64,000 nucleotides of DNA from DATJKD01 sp963834855 (GCA_963834855.1 CAWIDH010000022.1:124001-188000); one strand, 5' to 3'; shown: positions 34,547-43,697, numbered from the stretch's first letter. A program made the numbers and translations. The notes: a model not told the origin generated them from the letters alone.

Positions 34547-35950
34547 ATGACTCTGCTAGCTCTCGAACTCAACGATGCCCGGCTGATCCTCGCCCGGGGT
34601 TCTGCGGATGGCGGCGAGCTGATCGCGGAGAGCGAAGGCTACGCCGTGCTCGAGGGCCCGAACGTGCTGACCGGCGATGCCGCGAAGAGCCGCGCGCGAC
34701 TCAAGCCGCTCTATGCCTACAACCGCTTCTGGCGGGAGCTCAGCGTTATCGAGCTGCCTCGGCCGAATGCCCGGGCCCGCACCGCGGCGGACCTCGCGTT
34801 TGTGCATCTCGACGGCATGCTCGCCCCGTTTCGCGCGGGATCGCCGGAGCTGCTGCTGGCGCTGCCCGCAGGCTATTCCCGCGAGCAGCTCGGGTTGCTG
34901 CTGGGCGTGGCCGGTGAATGCGGCGCACCGGTCTGCGGCGTCGTGGATTCCGCCGTCGCGGCGGTCGCGCCCGAGCCGGTGGGCGCGCGCGTGCTGCATC
35001 TCGATCTCGAGCTGCACCATGCGGTCCTGACGGCGCTCGACCGTGACTCGGAACTGCGACGCAGTCACAGCGAGCTCCTGCCGCGACACGGCCTGCTGGC
35101 GCTGCAGGAGGCGTGGATCGAAATGATCGCCGCGACGTTCGTGCGGCGCACGCGTTTCGATCCGTTGCATCAGGCGGCCAATGAGCAGGACCTGTGGAAC
35201 CGGTTGCCCGGCTGGCTGGCCGAGCTGGAACGCTCGGAGCGGATCGACGTCGAGCTCTCCGACGAGCGGTCCGCGCACACGGTGGAGCTGACGCGCGATT
35301 CGCTGCTGTCCGCGACGGGGCCCGTTTACGAGGGCCTGCTCAGGTTCGTGCAGAAGATGTGCCCGGCGGGTACCAGCACCGAGCTCCTGCTGTCGGATCG
35401 TGCGGCTGGCGCGCCGGGTCTTGCGGCGCAGCTCGCGAGCCTTCCCGGTGTCAGCGTGAGGCCACTGGCACGTGGGGCCGCGGCGCTCGCGGCGCTCAGG
35501 TTTGCCGGTGAGATCCGCCGGCCGGCCGGCCAGGTCGTCCTGGTAACACACCTGACGGGAACGCGGCCTGCAGAGGCGACAACAGACGCCGCGTCCCAGG
35601 TCGGCTACCAAGTGCCGATCGCGGAGCAGCCGACGCACCTGGTCTACGAAGGGCGTGCCCTCGCGATCTCCGCGGTCCCCCTGGCGGTGGGATGGTCGGT
35701 TCCCTCGGGCGAACGCACGTTGCACGTGCCGGCCGCACCGGGCGTGTCGCGCAATCACTGCAGCTTCGTGCGCCGCGACGGCAATGCCCTGCTCGAGGAT
35801 CACAGCACCTACGGCACCTATGTCAACGACAGCCCGGTGCGCGGCGTCGTTGCACTCAGGGTCGGTGACCGCGTGAAGCTCGGCAGTCCGGGCGTCTCGC
35901 TCGGCCTGATCCGGCTCGTCGACGACCATGCCACGCCGCCGCAAGTTTGA
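34547..35950 (+). CDS. Actin/Hsp70-like fold with C-terminal FHA domain (operon gene 8)
   Basis: 467 residues. The N-terminal 370 residues have the pattern of an ASKHA (FtsA/PilM/Hsp70-like) protein: LLALELNDARLILARGSADG as phosphate-1-like strand pair, LLLALPAGYSREQLGLLLGV, CGAPVCGVVDSAVAAVAPEP and GARVLHLDLELHHAVLTALD as a second strand pair. The typical nucleotide-binding glycines are weak. The C-terminal 95 residues are a good FHA domain, GVSRNHCSFVRRDGNALLED with HSTYGTYVN, which binds phosphothreonine peptides. With the kinase in the same operon, phospho-dependent docking is likely. Cytoplasmic, no membrane segment. ATG at 34547; the next ATG overlaps the stop by 23 bases. The ASKHA call is an inference. 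Confidence 0.7.
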   Translation: MTLLALELNDARLILARGSADGGELIAESEGYAVLEGPNVLTGDAAKSRARLKPLYAYNRFWRELSVIELPRPNARARTAADLAFVHLDGMLAPFRAGSPELLLALPAGYSREQLGLLLGVAGECGAPVCGVVDSAVAAVAPEPVGARVLHLDLELHHAVLTALDRDSELRRSHSELLPRHGLLALQEAWIEMIAATFVRRTRFDPLHQAANEQDLWNRLPGWLAELERSERIDVELSDERSAHTVELTRDSLLSATGPVYEGLLRFVQKMCPAGTSTELLLSDRAAGAPGLAAQLASLPGVSVRPLARGAAALAALRFAGEIRRPAGQVVLVTHLTGTRPAEATTDAASQVGYQVPIAEQPTHLVYEGRALAISAVPLAVGWSVPSGERTLHVPAAPGVSRNHCSFVRRDGNALLEDHSTYGTYVNDSPVRGVVALRVGDRVKLGSPGVSLGLIRLVDDHATPPQV

Positions 35951-37022
35951 CGTTTTCACCATGTCCTTCCTGGACACGATCTGCTGCGCGTTCGGCGCGA
36001 TCGTGCTGATCTACATGATCATCAACGCTGCGGGCGCCCGGTCCTTCCAGAAAGACACCTCCGAGCTGCGGGCGGAAGTCGACCTCCTCGAGGAGGAAGT
36101 GCTCGAGGGCTACAAGGACCTGGTCGTGCTGCGCAATTCGCTCGACGAGACGGAAAAGCAGACGCCCGCCTCGGACGCGGCGGCGCGCATCGTCGAGGAG
36201 ATGGAGCGACTGAAGGAGCAGCTCGCGCTGGCGGACAAGGAAACGCTGTCAAAGCGCGACGAGATCGAGCAGCTCAAGCAGGACTTGAAATCCCTCGAGG
36301 AGGGACGCCGCCGGCTCGAGGGTGGCACGATGGCCGAGGGTCGGTCCGGCGACCGCGTCAAGGCCTTCGAGGGCACGGGCGACCGCAGGTACTTGATCGG
36401 GCTCAGCGTCAAGGGCGACCGGATCCTGGTGCTCGTCGACGTCTCGGCGAGCATGCTCGACGAGACGGTGGTCAACGTGATCCGCCTGCGCAACATGCCC
36501 GAGTCGCGCCGCCGCTCCGCGGAGAAATGGCGCCGCGCGATCGCGACCGTCGACTGGATCACGGCGCAGCTGCCGTCGAAATCGAAGTTCCAGATCTACG
36601 GTTTCAACACCCAGGCGAAGCCCCTGGTGCCCGGCAGCGCCGGCAAGTGGCTCGATGCCTCTGACGCGAGCGCGCTCAACGGATCGATCACTGAGCTGCG
36701 CAAGCTCGTACCTCAGGACGGCACGAGCCTGGAAAACGCCTTCGCCGTCATCAACGAGCTGTCACCGCGGCCGGACAGCCTGATCCTCGTGACCGACGGG
36801 CTGCCGACCCAGGGCGCCAGTCCGCCGACCATCCGCAAGACCGTCGACGGCGATCAGCGCCTCAAGCTGTTCGAGAAGGCGCTCGGCCGGCTGCCGGCGG
36901 GCATCCCCGTGAACGTGATCCTGCTGCCGATGGAAGGCGACCCGATGGCGCCGACCGCCTACTGGGCGCTCACCCGGCGCACCAACGGGATCTTCCTCAG
37001 CCCGGCCCGGGACTGGCCATGA
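35928..37022 (+). CDS. vWA protein with ExbD/MotB-like Asp helix, paralogue 1 (operon gene 9)
   Basis: 364 residues. N-terminus FDVFTMSFLDTICCAFGA followed by IVLIYMIIN: one membrane helix with Asp16 at its start, like the proton-carrying Asp of MotB, ExbD and TolR. Then a long periplasmic coiled coil (about 40-130). The C-terminal vWA domain starts RYLIGLSVKGDRILVLVDVS. Its metal-binding MIDAS motif is complete: DVSAS, Thr in QDGTSLENAF, Asp in LVTDGLPTQG. Such domains bind protein ligands through Mg. It overlaps the FHA gene at the start and the second vWA gene (ATGA) at the end, implying translational coupling. Family not characterised as far as I know. Confidence 0.85.
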   Translation: MPRRRKFDVFTMSFLDTICCAFGAIVLIYMIINAAGARSFQKDTSELRAEVDLLEEEVLEGYKDLVVLRNSLDETEKQTPASDAAARIVEEMERLKEQLALADKETLSKRDEIEQLKQDLKSLEEGRRRLEGGTMAEGRSGDRVKAFEGTGDRRYLIGLSVKGDRILVLVDVSASMLDETVVNVIRLRNMPESRRRSAEKWRRAIATVDWITAQLPSKSKFQIYGFNTQAKPLVPGSAGKWLDASDASALNGSITELRKLVPQDGTSLENAFAVINELSPRPDSLILVTDGLPTQGASPPTIRKTVDGDQRLKLFEKALGRLPAGIPVNVILLPMEGDPMAPTAYWALTRRTNGIFLSPARDWP

Positions 37023-38011
37023 GACGGGAACTTCGCAGCCGGCATTTCGACGTCTTCACGATGTCGTTCCTCGACACGATCTGCTGCGCCTTCGGCGCTG
37101 TCATCCTGCTTTTCATGCTCAGCAAGTTCGGGGAACCTCAGGCGCAGGAGAAGGCACGTACGGAGCTGGAGGGCAGGATCGCGAAGCTGCAGGAGGAGCG
37201 CGAAGAAATCCGCGGCACCACCGAGGTGCTGCTCCGCGAGGTCGCCGCGAGCCACGGCGAGCTCACCGACGAGCAGCGCAAGATCGCGCGGCTGCGCGGC
37301 GACTTGAGCGCGCTGCGCGGGAAGTTCCAGTCCTCGCAACAGGAGTCCGAGGTCCAGAACACGCTCAAGGGCGAGCTCGTGTCCGCGCAGCAGGAGCTGA
37401 CGGAGGAAATGAAACGGCTGCTGGGCTCGCAGTACCGCCGACCGAGCACGGATGCGATCGGCGGCATCCCGGTCGACAGCGAGTACGTCATCTTCATCAT
37501 CGACACCTCGGGCAGCATGTACAACTACGTGTGGCCCACGTTGATCAAGAAGATCGAGGAGACCCTCAACATCTACCCGAAGGTGAAGGGTTTCCAGGTG
37601 ATGAGCGACGAGGGCGGCTACATGTTCCCGAGCTACCGCGGCAAGTGGCTCGCGGATAACCCCGTGCAGCGCAAGGCGGTGGTCGATCGGCTCCGGACCT
37701 GGACCCCGTTCAGCAATTCCAGCCCCGTGGAGGGAATCATCGAGGCCATTCGCACGTATTATTCCAAGGAGAGGAAAATCAGCCTCTACGTGTTCGGCGA
37801 CGAGTTTACGGGCAGCTCGATCGATTCGGTGGTGAAGGCAGTGGACCTGATGAATCGCGAGGACAAGACCGGCGCGCGGCGCGTGCGCATACACGCGGTC
37901 GGTTTCCCGGTGCGCCCGGATGCGCCGCAGTTCACGAGCATCCGCTTTGCAACGCTCATGCGCATCCTGTGTCATCGCAACGGCGGCACGTTCGTGGGGA
38001 TCGACAAGTGA
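37019..38011 (+). CDS. vWA protein with ExbD/MotB-like Asp helix, paralogue 2 (operon gene 10)
   Basis: 330 residues. Residues 10-27 read FDVFTMSFLDTICCAFGA, identical to paralogue 1, then VILLFMLSKFG to close the membrane helix (Asp19). A coiled coil (about 40-135) leads to the vWA domain with VIFIIDTSGSMYNYV (MIDAS DTSGS), PFSNSSPVEGIIEA and LYVFGDEFTG. Outside the N-terminus the two vWA proteins are clearly diverged, so a heterodimer with the channel subunit is likely. The start overlaps the preceding stop (ATGA). Confidence 0.85.
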   Translation: MRRELRSRHFDVFTMSFLDTICCAFGAVILLFMLSKFGEPQAQEKARTELEGRIAKLQEEREEIRGTTEVLLREVAASHGELTDEQRKIARLRGDLSALRGKFQSSQQESEVQNTLKGELVSAQQELTEEMKRLLGSQYRRPSTDAIGGIPVDSEYVIFIIDTSGSMYNYVWPTLIKKIEETLNIYPKVKGFQVMSDEGGYMFPSYRGKWLADNPVQRKAVVDRLRTWTPFSNSSPVEGIIEAIRTYYSKERKISLYVFGDEFTGSSIDSVVKAVDLMNREDKTGARRVRIHAVGFPVRPDAPQFTSIRFATLMRILCHRNGGTFVGIDK

Positions 38012-38022
38012 GGAAGAGGTCA

Positions 38023-38727
38023 ATGAGAAACGGGTCAGATTCATTCTTCTCATGCCGCGCCGATGCGGGCCAGGCCAGGCACAGAAGAAAAATAAATCTG
38101 ACCCCTTCCTTGTTACTGCTGTTGCTCGCGGGGTGCGGCACGACGCGGTTCGAGGCGACGCCCAGCATTCCGACGCCCCTGATTACGAGGATCCCGGTGG
38201 TCGTCGGTATCTACATATCCCCGGAGTTCAAGAGCCAGGTGCACAAGGAGGAACGCGACGGGGCGAAGTACGAAGTGACGCTCGGCAAGCCGCAGTCCGA
38301 GGGCTTCGAGCGGCTGATGGGCGCGATGTTCACGCGAGCCGTGCCGGTGAACGCGACCGACGCGGGCGCGCGCACCGACCCGCAGATCCGCGGCGTGCTC
38401 GAACCCGTCCTCGAGGACTACTCCTTCGTCACGCCGCGCGACGCGGGCGCGAAGATCTACGCCGTCAGCCTCAAGTACCGGATCAACGGCTACGATCCCC
38501 AGGGCAAGCAGTTCGAGTCGTGGCAGTTCACCGGCTATGGCAGCGTGCCGGCGCCCACCCTGCCGAGCCCGGGCCTCGAGTCGCTGCAGCAGGCGACCTC
38601 GCTCGCGATGCGCGACGCCGGGGCGAAGCTCGTGGCCGAATTCAAGGACGCGGCGATCGCGCGCGGCCTGCTGCCGGCGGAAGGCGCTCAGGCACCCTCA
38701 GAGGTGACTCCGCTGCTGAAGGAGTGA
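38023..38727 (+). CDS. Lipoprotein, signal peptide partly encoded by a palindromic repeat (operon gene 11)
   Basis: Predicted lipoprotein RRKINLTPSLLLLLLAGC with lipidated cysteine (residue 38 when read from the ATG at 38023). Mature part about 197 residues: VVVGIYISPEFKSQVHKEER, LGKPQSEGFERLMGAMFTRA, KYRINGYDPQGKQFESWQFT; similar in outline to small envelope assembly lipoproteins (YajG/LptE-type), but no firm family. The stretch from 38031 to 38106 is a palindromic repeat whose right arm codes RRKINLT. The normal start may have been replaced by the repeat, leaving a long, unusual N-terminus. Last gene of the operon, 11 bases after the second vWA gene. Confidence 0.7.
   Translation: MRNGSDSFFSCRADAGQARHRRKINLTPSLLLLLLAGCGTTRFEATPSIPTPLITRIPVVVGIYISPEFKSQVHKEERDGAKYEVTLGKPQSEGFERLMGAMFTRAVPVNATDAGARTDPQIRGVLEPVLEDYSFVTPRDAGAKIYAVSLKYRINGYDPQGKQFESWQFTGYGSVPAPTLPSPGLESLQQATSLAMRDAGAKLVAEFKDAAIARGLLPAEGAQAPSEVTPLLKE
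38031..38106. repeat. REP/RAYT-like inverted repeat (GGGTCAGATT..AATCTGACCC)
   Basis: Left arm GGGTCAGATTCATTCTTCT (38032-38050) and right arm AGAAGAAAAATAAATCTGAC... (38083-38105) are imperfect reverse complements around a GC-rich centre. Sequences with AAATAAATCTGACCCC arms are common dispersed elements in gammaproteobacteria and are often found near REP-associated tyrosine transposases. No transposase gene is present here, so it is a non-autonomous copy. Confidence 0.75.
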
Positions 38728-38762
38728 CCCTGGCCGCGGTAATCAGCGCGAGCCAAGGAACC

Positions 38763-40509
38763 TTAACCCGCCTTCCCGGCACCGGCCGCCGGCTCGGGCG
38801 TGGCGACAGGGATCGGCTCGAAGTAGGTCTGCGCGAAGCGCACGTCGGCGGTTTCCGACGGCTTGCCGTCGATCATCCGCGGCCGAAAACGGGCGGTTTC
38901 CGCCGCGTCCAGCGTAGCCTCGCCCATGCGCGGGGTGCCGTCGTTCGCGACCACTTCCGCATTGCGGACGCGGCCTTCGGCGGTGACCGTCATCTCGATC
39001 TCGACGGTGTGTGGCGAGACTTCCTCGGGTGGACGGCGCTCGTAGCGGTCCCACTCTGACGGCCGCACGTAATGCAGCAGCACCGGTCGCGAGAAGAGCG
39101 CATCCGCCAGCGTCGAATCCCCGGCCTTGACCTGTCGTGCCGCGGTCCACGCCGCCTGGTAGTGCGGCAGCGCCTTCTCGTGCTGCAGCCGGGTCTGGTA
39201 CCAGTCGCCGAGCTGGGTCTGTACGTCCGCGATGCGCGCCGGCTCGGGCTGCGGCTGGTTCTCGGCGATCGCGAGCGCGCGCTCGAGCGCCCGCTCGCCT
39301 TCGGTGGCGAGGGCGCTCGGCAGCCGCCAGACCGATCCGTCCTGTTGGCCCGGAATCGTGTTGAAGGCGTTGTTCGGGTTCGAGCTCGGGTCCGCTTCGA
39401 AACCACCGTCCTCGGGGCTGAGCAGCGGGCGGCGATAGTTCTCAGCGAGCGCGGTCAGCGGGCCGATCAGCTCGACCGAGTTCGGGCCGAGCTTCCGCTC
39501 CACGAGGGTGATCGCGCGACGCAGCGTCAAGCGCGCCGCATCGTAGGCGCCCACCCGCGTGTACCAGCGGGCGAGCACCTCCAGCCGCGGTGCGATTTCG
39601 GCTGAGTCGCGTCCGTACTTGCGCTCGACGATCCGCAGGCCGTAGCGCTGCGCGGTGTGCGCCTGCTCGAGCTTCTGCATGGCCGTCAGCGAATCGGTGA
39701 ACTTGTCGATCAGCGGCAGCTGCGCCTCGTCGAAGAGGCCCTCGTGGCGACGGGTGAGCGCCAGCGCCTGGTCGAAGCGCGCGACCGCGAGCTCGTGCCG
39801 TTTCTGCTCGTGGTAGACGACGGCGAGGCCGGCGTTGGCCCGCGCGAGCCGGGCACTCGAGCGCGTCCCGCCGCCTTCGATGAGCTCGATCACGCGCAGG
39901 TATGTCGCCTCCGCGCCGGTGGTATCCGCCGCGAGGCTCTCCGTCGCGGCGAGGTTCATCAGCGCCACCTCGAGATCGTCGCTCGAGCGCCTGCTGTTCG
40001 GTGAGGGCGACGACCTGGCGCGCCGGCACCAGCGCCTGCTCGTACTGGCGCCCATCGAACAGCCGCCGGAACTCGGCGTAGGCCTCGCCGCGCGAGACCT
40101 GTGGAGGCGCGGCATCGGCAGCAGAGGACGCCGGCGCGGTTGCGTCCGACGGAGCGGGCGTGGCCGGCGCGGAAGGGTCTGCCTGCGCGGGCGTCGCCGT
40201 TGCGGCGCCGTCCGCCGGCGCCGGCGTCGCACGCTCGGCGTCGTTGGGGGCTGGCGGCGTCGCGGGCGCCGTTGATGCGGCGTCGTCGACCGCCGGTGGT
40301 GGCGTCGCGGGCGGGGCGGTGGGCATGCCCGCACGCGCTGCTTCGGTCTCAGCCGGCGTGATCTCGTGCTCGGCCGGGACCGGCGGCGCGTCCGCCGGAT
40401 GGGTCGGCGTCGCCACCGTCTGCGCCATGAGCGGGAAGCCCGCGCTTGCAAGCGCGAGCAGCGCGGCGCCGCGGCGTACGGCGCGGGGATGCGTGCGGTG
40501 CAACGTCAT
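38763..40509 (-). CDS. Exported TPR protein with TonB-like C-terminal domain (one frame break)
   Basis: About 582 codons. Signal peptide MTLHRTHPRAVRRGAALLAL..SAGFPLMAQ, a long Pro/Ala linker (residues 30-150), then TPR-like repeats (AYAEFRRLFDGRQYEQALVP, LAVVYHEQKRHELAVARFDQ, WYTRVGAYDAARLTLRRAIT, WYQTRLQHEKALPHYQAAWT), and a C-terminal TonB-like domain: VEIEMTVTAEGRVRNAEVVA followed by EATLDAAETARFRPRMIDGK. No membrane anchor except the signal peptide. The frame breaks near 39990; removal of one G (CTCGAGC to CTCAGC) joins TEQQAL to SDDLEVALMNL, and the span is 3n+1. Convergent with the operon, ending 36 bases after it. Confidence 0.8.
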
Positions 40510-40625
40510 GGCAGAGGCAGGGTGGGCCCGTCCATGGAATGCGCCAAGCAAAACACGCTCGCGGGCCGGCTGCAACCCGCCTGCGCGCCACGTGACTTAA
40601 GTCAGCGAACGACCGAGGCGCGCGG

Positions 40626-42724
40626 TCAGCGGCGACGGCGCCGCCGCGCCTCCGCCGGCACGTTTTCGCGCAGTTCCTCGAGCCAGACGGTGGCCGGCGA
40701 ATCGCTCGGCGCGCGCCAGTCGCTGCGCGGCGACAGTGAACCGCCCGAGCCCACCTTCGGACCGTTCGGCATGGCGGAGCGCTTGAACTGGCTGGTTTCA
40801 AAGAACCGCAACAGGAAGACCTCGAGCCACCGGCACAGGGTCGCGAGGTCGTACTCGCGCCGCTCGGATTCCGGCACGGTGTCCGGCCAGGCGCCCGCGC
40901 GACGGTCGCGCCAGGCGCTCCAGGCGAGGAACGCGACCTTGCTCGGCCGATAGCCGAAGCGGCTCAGGTAGTACAGGTTGAAGTCCTGCAGCTCGTACGG
41001 ACCGACCACGTCCTCGGAGGAGTGCTCGGGCGTGTCGGAACGACCCGGCACCAGCTCGGGCGATATGGTCGTCGCGACGATGCGGTCGAGGATGGCGAGC
41101 GTCGTGTCGTCGAACCGCCGCGTGCGGACGAGCCAGCGGATCAGGTGCTGGATCAGGGTCTTCGGCACCGACGCGTTCACGTTGTAGTGCGACATGTGAT
41201 CGCCCACGCCGTAGGTCGTGAACCCGAGCGCGAGCTCCGACAGGTCGCCCGTGCCCAGCACCAGCCCGCCGTGCTGGTTGGCGAGCCGGAACAGGTGGGA
41301 GGTGCGCTCGCCGGCCTGCACGTTCTCGAAGGTCACGTCGTACACGCGCTTGCCGCGCGCGTAGGGATGGCCGATGTTCCTCGAGCATCCGCTCCGCGGC
41401 GGGCCGGATGTCGATCTCCGACGCCGACATGCCGAGCGCCGCCATCAGGCGGCGTGCATTGTCATAGGTGTGGCGCGTCGTGCCGAAGCCCGGCAGCGTG
41501 TAGCCCAGCACGTTCCTGCGCGGCAGGCCCAGGCGGTCGAAGGCGTGCACCGCGACCAGCGCCGCCTGGGTCGAATCCAGGCCACCGGAGACGCCGATCA
41601 CGACCTTCTTCAGGCCCGTGGCCTCGAGGCGCTTCATCAGGCCCTCGACCTGGATGTTGTAGACCTCCTCGCAGCGCTCGTCGCGGCGCGCCGGGTCCGC
41701 AGGCACGTACGGGAAGCGCTCGACCCGGCGGTTGAGCGGCAGGCGGCCCTTCGGCCACTCGAGCTCGAGCTCGATGCGGCGGAAGCCGCGCAGCCGCTCG
41801 CGAGTGCTGGGCGACGCAGTCGCCGAAGCTGGTTAGCCGGGCGCGTTCCTGCCGCAGGTGATCGAGGTCGATGTCCGCGGTGATGAGTCCGCCGGCCAGC
41901 GGGAAGCGCTCCGACTCGGCGAGGCGCTCGCCGTTCTCGTAGACGAGCGCCTGGCCGTCCCAGGCGAGATCCGTGGTCGATTCGCCGGGCCCTGCGGCCG
42001 AGTACAGGTAGGCGGCGACGCACTTCGCCGACTGTGCGGCGCAGATCAGGCGGCGATAGTCGGCCTTGCCGACGGTGATGTCGCTGGCGGAGAGATTGGC
42101 GAGCACCGTTGCGCCGGCGAGCGCGGCGAGCGTGGACGGAGGCAGCGGCACCCACAGGTCCTCGCAGATCTCGGCGTGCAGCACGAAGCCCTCGAGATTC
42201 CGTGCCGCGAACAGCAGGCCCGCACCGAAGGGCACGTCCTGGCCGGCGATCCGCACCGTGCTGGATGTGACCTGTGCCGCGGGTGCGAAGTGCCGCTTCT
42301 CGTAAAACTCACGGTAGTTGGGCAGGTAGCTCTTCGGCACCGCGCCCAGCACGCGGCCACGCTGCAGCACGAGCGCGCAGTTGAACATGCGATCGTCGGC
42401 GCGCACCGGCAGCCCGACCACGAGCAGGGTCGGCAGGTCGCGGGTGGCGTCTGCGAGCGTCGCCAGCGCGGCCATGGAGGCGTCGAGCAGGGCGTCCTGC
42501 TGGAACAGGTCCTCGTTGGAGTAGGCCGAGATCCCGAGCTCGGGAAAGAGGGCGAGCACGGCGCCCTCGTCGCGGGCCTGCCGGGCGAGTTTCAGGGTCT
42601 CCCGGGCGTTGAACTCAGGCGAGGCGACCCGCACCTGCGGCGTGCCGACCGCCACTCGAACGAAGCCGTGGCGATAGATCGAATCGAATTCGCGAGCCCC
42701 GCCACGACGCTTCGGATGAGCCAT
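40626..42724 (-). CDS. nadE: Glutamine-dependent NAD+ synthase (two frame breaks)
   Basis: Cytoplasmic enzyme that amidates deamido-NAD with glutamine nitrogen. N-terminal nitrilase-type glutaminase (VRVASPEFNARETLKLARQA, FPELGISAYSNEDLFQQDAL with Glu, YLPNYREFYEKRHFAP with Lys, LHAEICEDLWVPLPPS with Cys) and C-terminal NAD synthase domain with the SGGLDS P-loop (VVIGVSGGLDSTQAALVAVH), GTGDLSELALGFTTYGVGDH and SQFKRSAMPNGPKVG. About 699 codons, normal for the long bacterial form. The frame breaks near 41820 and near 41385; one extra base at each site restores it, and the span (3n+2) agrees. ATG at 42724. Confidence 0.93.
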
Positions 42725-42907
42725 TCGGATACTTCATGTGCAGGACAGACGGCCAGTTTCGGGCTTGTCGCGCGTATTCGGCAAGTTTCTGCCGCCGGCC
42801 GGGAGCTGCATGTGGCCAGACCGCTCTGCCGCGCAAGCGGTTGAGTCCGGCCGGCGCGCGGCATACGCTAGCCGGCAAAACGCCGCCAGGTCTCATCGGG
42901 AGTACGC

Positions 42908-43267
42908 ATGCAAATCGGGCTCAGAGGCCTCTTTTCGAGGTTCGGTCGCCAGGAACCCGCCACCGTTGTGCTGAAGGAGCAGGTGCGCAGCGTCAATTCC
43001 TACCATGCCGTGTCGATCATCCCGGGCTCGCAGGTCTGCGAGCCGGCGAAGGCCCTGCAAGGGCGGAGATTCCTGTCCAGGGAGGCGCCGCGGCTGCCGC
43101 TCGAGGGCTGCACCAGCGGCAGCTGCCATTGCCATTACGCGCACCACGACGACCGACGGGCGCTCGTCCGCCGCACGGCCGACGGTCGCGACGAGGCGCA
43201 GAGCCCGCGCTATGTCGGCCCGGAACGGCGGCTGCTGAGCCGCCACGGGCGCCGCTTCGGCGATTGA
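42908..43267 (+). CDS. Small Cys/His-rich protein, tandem paralogue 1
   Basis: 119 residues. Pattern shared with the next gene: HAVSI-x-PG-x2-C, RRFLSREAPRLPLEGC, then C-H-C-H-Y-A-H-H-D-D-R-R, and a basic tail with PERRLLSRHGRR. The five or so cysteines and the histidines could bind zinc or a cluster. No characterised family recognised; no signal peptide or membrane helix. ATG at 42908, GGGAG ribosome site. Confidence 0.7.
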   Translation: MQIGLRGLFSRFGRQEPATVVLKEQVRSVNSYHAVSIIPGSQVCEPAKALQGRRFLSREAPRLPLEGCTSGSCHCHYAHHDDRRALVRRTADGRDEAQSPRYVGPERRLLSRHGRRFGD

Positions 43268-43346
43268 AGCGCGACCTGCGTCACGCTCCCGACGTTCGAG
43301 ACATGCCGCACGGACGGTCGGACGTGAATCGTCTATTAGTTTGCGC

Positions 43347-43697
43347 ATGGCCAACGTTTTCAAACGCGCGAAAGACCTGCTCGGCAAGTCGGACGAGGCG
43401 AAGCTCGCGCCACTGAAGCCCGACAAGTCCTGGCACGCCGTCAGCATCCTGCCGGGCACGCCGTCCTGTGCCGCAGCGACGGCGCTGAAGGCGAAGCGGT
43501 TCCTGTCGCGCGAGGCGCCGGTGCTGCCGCTCAAGGCGTGCGGAGAGACGCGCTGCACGTGCCGCTACGCGCACCATGCCGACCGCCGCAACGGCCCACG
43601 CCGCGTGAGCGAGCTGGGCGTCGCGGTCGACGGCTACGACGGCAAGGACCAGCGCGTGAGCCCGAAGCGCGGTCGCCGCAAGACCGACCGCCGCTGA
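43347..43697 (+). CDS. Small Cys/His-rich protein, tandem paralogue 2
   Basis: 116 residues, paralogue of the preceding gene: WHAVSILPGTPSC, KRFLSREAPVLPLKAC, CTCRYAHHADRRNGPRR, then a basic tail ending RGRRKTDRR. Conserved spacing of Cys and HH-x-DRR between the copies argues for a metal or RNA-binding function. The ATG at 43347 is preferred to the TTG six bases upstream. The gene is followed directly by palindromic repeats and the convergent DUF502 gene. Confidence 0.7.
   Translation: MANVFKRAKDLLGKSDEAKLAPLKPDKSWHAVSILPGTPSCAAATALKAKRFLSREAPVLPLKACGETRCTCRYAHHADRRNGPRRVSELGVAVDGYDGKDQRVSPKRGRRKTDRR

Noticed and set aside
33697..38011. Zorya defence system (ZorA/ZorB)
   Set aside because: The channel subunit and Asp-helix partner fit in outline, but the partners have vWA, not OmpA/PG-binding domains, and no ZorC/ZorD/ZorE genes are present.
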